From: Protopterus annectens
Lineage: Eukaryota; Chordata; Ceratodontiformes; Protopteridae
Length of the DNA stretch: 64,000 nt
Assembly: GCF_019279795.1 (NCBI RefSeq)
Contig: NC_056738.1
Coordinates: forward strand, 476,822,988 to 476,886,987
Reading direction: 5' to 3'
The translations under genes were made by a program, and so were the position numbers. The notes below the pieces were generated by a model. The model was not told the DNA's origin. It saw only the letters and a list, made by a program, of their open reading frames with translations, and ran no database searches. Shown here piece by piece: positions 53,311 through 64,000 of this stretch (the first letter of the stretch is position 1; every line of letters begins with the position of its first letter).

Positions 53311-55075
53311 GCAGTTTAGTAATACTTTTACGTGTACTGTCATGGGAAATAAATCTAAAAGTATTAGTAAGTTAAGTTAATTGCCTGCATAAAACCTGTA
53401 TTGTTTAAAGCAAGTACTGCATACACCAGAGAACAGGGCATGAAGAGTCTCATATAAGTTGTATGTAAATAAAAGCATAATAGCCTGACAAGAAAGGTCT
53501 AACTGCTGGACTGCATGTGTTTACTCTGGTATCATATGGTAATGTAGATTTGCAATCACTTAATAGTACTCTTGTATTAAGCACTGTTACCCAGACTGTG
53601 CAACATAAATAAAATGTGTAGGAATGTCTGTGTATGACTGGTGTAATCCCAAGAGGTCATATAGTACAACTGAGAGAGACATAGACAGAAAACAGTGGAA
53701 AAACAGACAACAAAATCCAAATAGCACATGCAACTGCGATATGAACTGTTGTATTTTTAGTACACCCAGCTATGATTCGAATCCTGGGAGTGGTAGTAGT
53801 CTGCATACAAAATCATACCCCACAACTGTACAGATATGTCCAGAATGTCCAGTATATTGGCCCATATCTGCTGCCTGTCACTCTGTCCCCCTGGGAAATC
53901 AGTGGGATGATCCCAGATGTACAGGCAGCAAACAAGAAATACAACTGATTTTCACACATCTATAAGAACAAGTCTCTCACTCTAGCAACTCCCCAAACTA
54001 TTATGAGAGTAATAAGCCAAGTATGTCCCATCTACACTCCCATGTTGTCAAGCTGTGATCACAGTGTGTACAGTAACAGAGTGAGGTGTATATGCATAGT
54101 ACTAATGTGGAATCTGGTAATTTTTGTGGCAACATTCAGGTGGTGCTAACAAACATTGCTCCCACAGGTTCATCAGATATGAACACTGTGCCTAGAAATA
54201 AAGATTGATACCCTGTAATGGTACTGTTTAGTCTGGTATTGTATGGCATTGTGAGTGTTGCAGTTGCTCTGAATAATAAGGTATCACTCATCACTGTCAC
54301 CCACACTGTGCTACATAATATAACTGTCTAGGAAATCCTGTATAAGAGTGTTGTACCTCACTAAAGATTTAAGAGAGCAATAGTCTAAATATGTCCTGGT
54401 TCACCTGCATGTGGTCAAGACATGGCTAGAGTCTGTTGAAAAAGAGATGGACAGGTATGTGCATAACATCAACCTGGAATCTGGGAGTATGTGTAGAAAC
54501 AGTTAGTGTTAACAAACAATTCCTCCATAGGTATACCAGGTAAGAGGTGTATACTGCAGGTAAAACCAGTTCATGTATATAGTTGTCGACAGCCATACCA
54601 CTGTCCAAACTAAGGCAATAGGGTAGTGTACTAATATTTGTAAGGTACAGATAACAGCACTGACTAGGAAAGTAATGTGAATTATAGGAATATACTAGTT
54701 GTTAATTGACATCTTTCTCTCCCCCCACCATATCTGCAACAATAAACTAAATACCCAACTCAAATGGCACATGCTGACTTAACTGTAATGTTGGGATATA
54801 TGTCCTATTCTTTGATAATTATTTAAATCTGTTACTATGCATGTGCTATGTTGCAATACTCCAACATTGGTGGTATGGTGCCATCAATATACCTGCATGC
54901 TGTTGTAATTACCACTGTGGTCCCATATATGCATGTGTTTTGTTTGCTATGCAACTGTTCCATATCAGGTGTCTGGGATCAATGGGAATATCTATGCATG
55001 CTGTTATACCTAACCATGGAATGTGTTGACAATTACTAACCCACATATGATAATGAAACATAAACACCATAGCAC
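53310..55075. other. No gene seen
   Basis: AT-rich sequence with scattered 'acagg'-type splice-like words but no coding domain. It could be intronic to the Myb-like unit. Nothing firm. Confidence 0.35.
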
Positions 55076-55077
55076 AT

Positions 55078-55290
55078 GTGAGAATGAGGGTCCCAGCGGA
55101 CCCACCTGTCCCACCTCAGCTGGCTATGGCAACAGGCACCAGCACGTCAGGGGTCCAACCCGGGAACTCCTCATTTGTTGGTCCTGCACCACCTTCGGGT
55201 GGAACCACCTCAGGGGATGGGGCTTGCCCCCCCCTGGGAGCAGGCGTGGACAGGAACCTGTCACCCATTGCCAGGTCCGGGTCGTGGTGC
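55078..55290 (+). other. Pro/Gly/Ser-rich open stretch, possible exon
   Basis: The plus strand encodes PADPPVPPQLAMATGTSTSG and further Pro/Gly-rich sequence, unlike its AT-rich surroundings in base composition. Such a segment would suit the linker of a Myb/SANT-type accessory protein, which is the nearest coding unit upstream. There is no domain to confirm this; it may equally be a chance open frame in a GC-rich patch. Confidence 0.25.
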
Positions 55291-55964
55291 ATAGCTAGTT
55301 CAACTGGGAGTTTGGGGATCTGCTATACCAGCTCAAGGGCAGTGTGTCATGACTAGAGGGTCAGCCTGGCTCTCCAACTCAGCCCCCAGCACAGCCACCT
55401 TCGAGGCTGTGAAGGTGCAGTGGTGACTGCCCATGGGTGGTGACCTCAGTCCCACTGTTTCCAGTAGGGGGCTCATGGGCTTTCGATTTCCCAACACCCC
55501 TCCCCATCAAGGTGTTTACCCCCCCACAGGTGTCATATACTGCCCCTGTATGCATCTTTTTGACTTGTCTGTTAACCTACCCAACCTACCCCCCCAAATA
55601 TATCTACCATCCCTCCCCAACATCCCACTCTCACTGAAAAAAAAGGGCAATCTGTTCCCAAAAAAAAAATCTCGCCCCATACATAGCTGTCCATTTCACA
55701 CATGTGTCCACTGGACACATGTAATCTGGTCTAATTGGCATCACAACTTATTACTGTTGCCTTCACTCCTCTCTCAGGGGTTTGAGTGTCCAAATCTACC
55801 TCCAAATTCACAGCTGTTGCTGTAGAAGAAATGGGCAGCTATGGACCTTCCCTATACCCTTCCTGCACATCCTTAGCTATTTTCCCTACTGTCTTTCCCT
55901 CATTGTGCCCCTTTTTCACCACTTTCCTATCAACCCATTTTTCTTTTCTTTTAAAGAAATTAGT

Positions 55965-56290
55965 GGGGGGTAAGTAGGAGTAAGCACTTTTAAGCAGCAG
56001 TAAGTGGGTTTAAGCCTGTTTGTGTGGGGGTAAGCAATGCCTACACAGGTTAAGCAATTTAGAAGCTAACTGAGTATAAGAAACTGTAACTGGAAGTTAG
56101 CAGTGCTTACCTTTGCGCAAACCAGGTCAAACCTACTTATAGCTGCTTTAAAAGTGCCTTAATCACTCTGTATCCAACGGCCCTTGTTCTGCCGAGCAAC
56201 AAAACAAACAGCCTCTGCAAGGCTTGAACCCAGGACCCTGCATGTTATAGCCAAAGTGATTTACCACTAAGCCATGTCAGATATACATAA
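55965..56290 (-). repeat. Second copy of TAAGCA-rich tRNA-headed element
   Basis: On the minus strand: box A TGGCTTAGTGGTAAATC, box B GGGTTCAAGCC, then the same body words as 51945-52312, ending 'cttactcctacttacccccc'. Its head is better preserved than in the first copy. Confidence 0.68.
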
Positions 56291-56401
56291 CCCTGATGTT
56301 TTCATAGGTTCATATGTTCATAGGCTGGTACTAGGCTATCGGCCCTAGGGCCTATACAAGACTTGCCTTAACAATTCCCTGGATATTTCTTCCCACAATA
56401 T

Positions 56402-57850
56402 TTAATTCTCTGGAGCCCTGTCTAGCAGGGTGACTGACATGATTCCCGGGGTGAATTTCCTATCTCCCATCCAATCATCAAGGTTCCTTTTGAAGAGGTC
56501 CAATGAGGCGCTCTGCTTGACATGTATGGGCAGTCTATTCCAGAGTATGGGGAGTCTCTGGGTCAGGAACCTATCCCTCCAGCATGTTTTGTTCATTGTG
56601 ATGACAAGGTTTAGATCCCTGGAGCATGTGGCTCTGAGGAATTGGAATTTCTTTAAGTGGAGCATGTCCAACAGCTCAGGGTTTGACATGGCCTTGTATG
56701 TTAAGCAGAGATCGCCTCTGAGTAGACGATATGCCACAGAGTATAGCTGGAGTTTTTTTAGATGGTCAGCATATAGCAACTGCTTTAGGCCTGTAATTCT
56801 TTTAGTGAGGTATTTCTGTGGCCTTTTCAGCTGTTGAAGATGTCTTGTAAGGTACATGCCAAATGGGGCATTATACTCTATAATGGGTTTAATGAGGGAT
56901 GAGTACAGTGGGACAATGACCTCCTTTTTTCTGGATGAAAAGCCCTTAGTGATGAGGTGTGCCACATAGACGTATTTCCTGACTGTTGTGGTGATGTGGT
57001 TATCGAAAGTGAGACCACTGTCCACCTGTGTCCCTAAGTCTCTCATCACACTTTTGATGTTTAGTGTCCTGCCACCTATGTGGTAATTCATGGGTACATG
57101 TTTTTTTTTTCCAAAGGGGATAACTATACATTTCTTGGCATTAAGCTTGAGCCCATGGCTCTGGCACCAGGCATCTGTTTCTGTAAGGCCCTTTTGTAGA
57201 ATATCCACATCATCTGGGGATTCAATAATGGCTCCCAGTTTGCAGTCATCTGCGAACTTTGTTAGCCAAAGTCCAATAGTGTTGGCCTGTACTTCAGAGA
57301 AGTAGATGCTAAACAAGAGTGGTCCCAGGACTTGAACCCTGAGGTACTCCACTTGTCACCTGTCTGGAGCTGGATTTGGAGTTGGCTACTTTTACAGTCT
57401 GGGTTCTGTCAGTAAGCCAGTTGGCAACCCATCAAGTGACGTGGGGATTTATGCACAGCTTAGTAAGTTTATCTATGATTCCAGAGGGGAGGGTGTCGAA
57501 GGCCTTGGCAAGGTCTAGATAGGCTGTGTGGACAACCTTACTCTCGTCCACAGCTCTGAAGACTGATTCAAAGAAGTCAATCAGATTCAGGAGACAAGAT
57601 CGGCCCTTCACAAACCCAAACTGGGTGGGGTCCAGTGTTTGAAGGTTGTCAATGTCTTTGTTTATCAGTTCCATGATAATGCGTTCCATGCCCTTGCAGA
57701 TCAGGCTTTTCAGACTGATGGGACGGTAGTTCCCGGGATCCAGGGCGGATACCCCCCTTGTGGAATGGGATAACTGTAGCTGTGCGCCACTCAGTGGGCA
57801 CGAAGCCTGAGATGAGGCTATGATTAAACATGACACTTAGGTGAGGTGCC
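56402..57850 (-). pseudogene. CR1 M ORF2: reverse transcriptase
   Basis: Blocks on the minus strand: ALDPGNYRPISLKSLICKGMERII near 57740, LDPTQFGFVKGRSCLLNLIDFF, AYLDLAKAFDTLPSGII (first Asp), a stop in 'T*WV' near 57434, SGVPQGS-like sequence near 57350, and TKFADDCKLGAII with the catalytic Asp pair near 57250. Then GLKLNAKKCIVIPFG, RDLGTQVDSGLTFDNHI, SLIKPIIEYNAPF, and ILWNRLPIHVKQSASLDLFKRN at the end. Frameshifts near 57770 and 57350. Reverse transcribes the LINE RNA at the nicked target. Confidence 0.92.
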
Positions 57851-58573
57851 AGTTCATTTTGTAGTTCATGTAGTACATAGCCTGGGATGTCATCTGGTCC
57901 CATGGATGCTGTATTTTTAGCTTTAGAGAGTGCGGTTTCTACCTGTGTGGCCGTGATTACTGGAATTTGGCAAACATTTGGTATTGAGATGGGCCCTTTA
58001 GGGGGTGAGAGGGGGGTGAAATTGGCCCTAAATCTATCTGCCAGGATATTGGCAATATCCTTGGGATCAGTATATTTAATGCCATTCTGTTGTAGCTCAG
58101 AGCAGATCTGAGCATTGCCATTTAGATTCTTGACATAACTATAGAATGCCTTGCGGTTGTCTTTGGAATCTTTGGCAATTTTATTTTCGTAACTAGCTTT
58201 TGAGGATTTTATGAGGCATCTCAGCTTTTTACTGAGGCTGGTGAGGGAGTTTTTTTGCATCCTGGGATTTTCCTCTTTTCTTCAACAGTTTCTTCCTTCT
58301 GTTGTATAGTTTGTTTATAGCAGGGGACCACCAGATTGGCTTCCTTTTTTTGGAGAAGAGCATCTTGGTTCTGTTTGGGATGGCACGATTCATGCATGAG
58401 TGGATGTCTTCATACATTGCCTTAGTGTAGGATTCTGCAGTCGAATTTTCAGATTCCGTCTGCATGGGTGTCATGAAGCTTGTCACTTCTGACTTCATTA
58501 GCATGAAGTTGGCTTTGGAGAAGTTTTTTAAGGAGGTTTCCTTACTGGGGTTGGGGTGGGATGTGGATGTCAA
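57850..58573 (-). pseudogene. CR1 M ORF2: linker between endonuclease and RT
   Basis: Contains KKLRCLIKSSKASYENKIAK, KAFYSYVKNL, ILADRFRANFTPL and TASMGPDDIPGYVLHEL, followed by SGFVPTEWRTATVIPFHKGG: the standard region that leads into the RT of CR1/jockey elements. A frame change near 58250 splits it from the endonuclease side (WWSPAINKLYNRRKKLLKK). Confidence 0.88.
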
Positions 58574-59222
58574 GGATGATTTGCTTATGGTCAGACCTGA
58601 CCAATGAGGGCGTGACCACTGGTGTGGAGCATTTATCTCTCATGTTGGTAATGACCAGGTCTAGGATATTGGATCCCCTGGTGGGACAATGGATTAGTTG
58701 ATCCAGGGCATTGGAATTTATGAATTCCAAGAACCATTGGGAAAAGGAGTTGGTACCCAAGTAGTTTTCCCAGTTAATGGCAAGGTAGTTGAAATCACCC
58801 AGTATAAGGGTGTTTGGTTGTATCTTAATATTTGCCAGTAAGTTTAGAAAGGTGTAGTGAGAATCATGGGGCATGGTGGGGGGTCTGTAGCAAGCTACAA
58901 TTTGGATTGCAGTCTTACCTAGTGTTAGTTGCACCTGGAGAATTTCATATGCATTGTGTTGGGCAACTAGCCTGGAGGTGTGAATATCCTTGGTGAATAT
59001 GGACACTCCTCCACCTTTAGTGTTTCGGTCTTGGTTTTGTGGCCGATAAGTGTGGTAAGAGTTGTAGCCTGGTATTGCAGGGATGCTCTCTGGAGCCTTG
59101 AACCAGGTCTCAGTTACTGCACAGATATCAATGTTCTCCATTTTTAGGAGTGCTTCGAGAGAGTGCATTTTGAGGTTTAGACTTCTAGCATTGAGTAGTA
59201 TTACCTTCAGATTTTGCATGCT
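58542..59222 (-). pseudogene. CR1 M ORF2: APE endonuclease
   Basis: Probable start at 59222 (MQNLKVILLNARSLNLK), ten bases after the ORF1 stop. Motifs: NARSL, MENIDICAVTETWF (catalytic Glu), GGGVSIFTK, ILGDFNYLAINW (Asp/Asn pair), RGSNILDLVITN, and LVRSDHKQIIL (Asp-His). All the catalytic motifs of an APE-type nuclease are visible. It makes the target nick for reverse transcription. A frame change near 58550 separates it from the rest of ORF2. Confidence 0.92.
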
Positions 59223-59230
59223 TGTATCTG

Positions 59231-60208
59231 TTACGGTGGTGGTTTCATCCTTTGAAACTTGCCTAAAAAATGCACTATAGGGGTGGCAAGAGCTATAGCC
59301 AGTAACCTGAATCCCAGGGGTGACAGGTGCTGACCATCTCTGGCAAAGCATTGTGGTTTGTTGATCATGTCTTCCCAGGCAGACAAATACTGGAACCCCT
59401 TTGAATGACACCAGAAGCTTAGCCAATTGTTGAAGTCAATCATTTTGCCCTTATACTGTGGTATAATTCTGGGCAAAGGCAGGATGCTACTCAGGGCTAG
59501 GGTCATACCTGCCTGGGCCACATGATCCAAGATCTCTTCCATGTCTCTTTTCATGTAGTCCAGGGAGGTACGTCTCAAGTCATTTACTCCAGCATGGACA
59601 ATGACAGAGTTGTAGTTGTACTTGTTGTGGAGTGACTTGAGAGCATGCGTTATGTGGTGGATCCTGGCACCCGACAGGCAGCTGACTGTAATTTTCTCCT
59701 TGTTCAGCCTGGTGAGTGGGACATCAGTGTGCCTGACTATAGAGTCACCTATGATTAAATTGTTGGGTACATTGTCTTGCCTTAGGGGCTGTTGTTGGGT
59801 GGCACACTGGTGTTGTGAGCTATCTGTCACTTTGGTTGTGAGTGGTGTTTGTTTGTGTTTCAGTTTCGGAGGTCCTTGTTGCTTGGGCAGGTTAATGTTA
59901 AGGGCCTCCGCATTTGTGGGTTTAATGTTGCTATGTGTGGGTGTTGATGTTGTGGGTTTTGAAGGGCTATGAGTTGCTTGAGGTGTAGTGCAGGTGTTAA
60001 CCTTCTCCTCTTGACTGTCTAGCACAAGCTTGGCCGGAGAGAGCTTTGCTTCCAGTTTGGCTATGTAAGTGCATCTCTCGTAGGTTGTAGTGTTGGGTGG
60101 TAGGAGAAGAGGATTGTCTGTGTACATGAGGCAGTTGCCACATTGCCCCAGTATGCCCAGATTCACCAGGTGGACAGGAGAAATCACTGGAAGCTGACCC
60201 TTGGACAT
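59231..60208 (-). CDS. CR1 M ORF1: SGNH-hydrolase (esterase) protein
   Basis: An open frame of 325 residues. Residues 1-60 contain a C-x2-C (23-26) and a further Cys in a possible small metal-binding or coil segment. Residues 65-150 are a Pro/Thr/Gln-rich linker. The esterase follows: IIGDSIVRH (Ser156), SGARI (179-183), VIVHAGVNDL (Asn209), and DGQHLSPLGF (Asp291, His294), the Ser-Asp-His set and block order of SGNH hydrolases. Such ORF1 esterases occur in CR1-group LINEs and may act on lipids or in RNP localisation. Ends with TAA at 59231, ten bases before ORF2. Confidence 0.9.
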   Translation of the reverse strand: MSKGQLPVISPVHLVNLGILGQCGNCLMYTDNPLLLPPNTTTYERCTYIAKLEAKLSPAKLVLDSQEEKVNTCTTPQATHSPSKPTTSTPTHSNIKPTNAEALNINLPKQQGPPKLKHKQTPLTTKVTDSSQHQCATQQQPLRQDNVPNNLIIGDSIVRHTDVPLTRLNKEKITVSCLSGARIHHITHALKSLHNKYNYNSVIVHAGVNDLRRTSLDYMKRDMEEILDHVAQAGMTLALSSILPLPRIIPQYKGKMIDFNNWLSFWCHSKGFQYLSAWEDMINKPQCFARDGQHLSPLGFRLLAIALATPIVHFLGKFQRMKPPP

Positions 60209-60739
60209 GCCTGTTATGTGCTTTTTTTTTAAGAGCTGTTTTCCCTTACCTTTGCAAGGTACTTTACAATTATAGGCTGTTTAGTGCCTACGATTAATTT
60301 CTCCTTATTGACAAGGAAAGTTGAGTGCTTGTATCAGTTTCAGGCTTTCTAGTGCTTTCCAGCAGGTTCTAGAGCAAGTGTTAGTCACAGGGGTTCCGAT
60401 TTTAGGGCTACTACTGGGAAACCAGCTAGTTCTAAGGGAAAATTTGAAGAGCAGACTTTCTGGCACCTGGAATAGTTTAACTGTAGCCTCACAGTGCTGC
60501 ACAATGTGAAAAATGTGCAAACACACGAGTTTTTAACCCAGAAAGTTGAAAGGGATAGAAATCAGCCCAAAAAGGCTAATAAAATTACAATTTCAGAGCT
60601 GGAAACCACTCCTCTAGCATTAGATAGGCAGTGCAATGCTCACCACTCCCACTGGTAAGCAGTAGGACTTCCCTCTACCACAGCAAGGTCTGGATAGCTC
60701 TGAACACAGAAAATAAAGTCCTGAGACAAGCAAAGCCCA

Positions 60740-60900
60740 GGATATGGACTGGCTAGGAAAGGTGTGAAACGAGCAAACAAGATACTATTTTTTTTTGTTG
60801 TTGAAACAGGCTAAACAATGCAATAATACAGTAAATAAACACAGAAACATATCACAAACATACCATCCAGCACAGTCATTCAACAGTACAGGAAATGTAT
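60740..60900. other. Spacer, nothing recognised
   Basis: Short AT-rich stretch between the probable 5' end of the CR1 and the (TA)n region. Confidence 0.4.
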
Positions 60901-60927
60901 TTAAACATGTAGATGCATGTGTGTGTG

Positions 60928-60967
60928 TATATATATATTTATATCTAAATAGATATATACATATCTA

Positions 60968-61064
<97 letters not shown>
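60928..61064. repeat. (TA)n microsatellite
   Basis: TA dinucleotides with short interruptions (taaatag, ctatcta, aaataaa). Frames encode Tyr-Ile runs only. Confidence 0.93.
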
Positions 61065-61065
<1 letters not shown>

Positions 61066-61114
61066 AATGCATACATCTTTAGATATATATGTCTGCATAT
61101 ATATGTTATATATA

Positions 61115-64000
<2,886 letters not shown>

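Larger units (their letters stand above)
56304..60740 (-). mobile_element. Long CR1-type LINE (copy M)
   Basis: A minus-strand LINE with ORF1 (esterase), ORF2 (APE endonuclease and RT) and a 3' UTR ending in about three AACCTATG-type octamers (56304-56330). The same 3' end occurs in copies J and K. Esterase-bearing ORF1 plus octamer tail places it in the CR1 clade. ORF1 is open over 325 codons. ORF2 has a few frameshifts and one visible stop, so the copy is fairly young but probably not active. The 5' boundary near 60740 is an estimate. Confidence 0.9.

Noticed and set aside
51945..56290. LTR pair of a 4-kb retrotransposon
   Set aside because: The two direct copies are too divergent, each has a tRNA-like head, and nothing retroviral lies between them.

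Overview
The window looks like intergenic or intronic DNA from a large, repeat-rich vertebrate genome. It is AT-rich, has long (TA)n and (CA)n arrays, and carries several kinds of retroelement that co-occur in fish, lungfish and amphibians: Penelope-like elements (PLEs) with GIY-YIG endonucleases, CR1-type LINEs with an esterase ORF1, a Ty3/gypsy element with integrase ahead of reverse transcriptase, a V-SINE-like element and tRNA-headed SINEs. No host exon, rRNA or functional tRNA gene could be supported. The species cannot be named from sequence alone; a lungfish, amphibian or other non-amniote vertebrate is an inference from repeat content.

Layout. 1-8.2 kb: old SINE-like repeats, a (CA)n array and a decayed LINE (about 5.2-6.6 kb). 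8.27-10.83 kb: truncated Ty3/gypsy element in the order integrase C-terminus, RT, RNase H, 3' LTR (Gmr1-like order). 11.2-17.4 kb: 3' ends of a CR1 family with an (AACCTATG)n tail, an old LINE on the minus strand, and a tRNA-headed SINE. 18.4-36.6 kb: PLE cluster with A (+), B (-) split by a 6.05-kb tandem PLE array C (-), D (+) and E (-). 36.6-49.4 kb: one LINE (L, -) broken open by two compound PLE insertions, an 8.2-kb inverted structure F/G (itself hit by PLE H inside a (TA)n tract) and the 1-kb inverted insertion I. 49.4-56.3 kb: unassigned DNA, tRNA-headed SINE copies and a Myb/SANT-like ORF of Harbinger-accessory type. 56.3-60.7 kb: long CR1 LINE (-) with ORF1 esterase, endonuclease and RT, carrying a few lesions. 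60.9-64 kb: (TA)n arrays, one minus-strand tRNA-headed SINE and unassigned DNA.

How the parts work together. The PLEs are the theme: at least eight copies of several families. Each encodes, where preserved, an N-terminal domain with a P(K/R)GLR motif, an RT and a GIY-YIG endonuclease with two cysteines between its GIY and YIG motifs. Their untranslated pLTR-like regions carry hammerhead-ribozyme-like motifs. The one in element H has a full set of core bases and a perfect 8-bp stem I; others show graded decay. The nesting gives a relative order of events: H after F/G, F/G and I after L, C after B. It also exposes target-site duplications of 13 and 14 bp, and for array C an unusually long, near-identical 115-bp flanking duplication.
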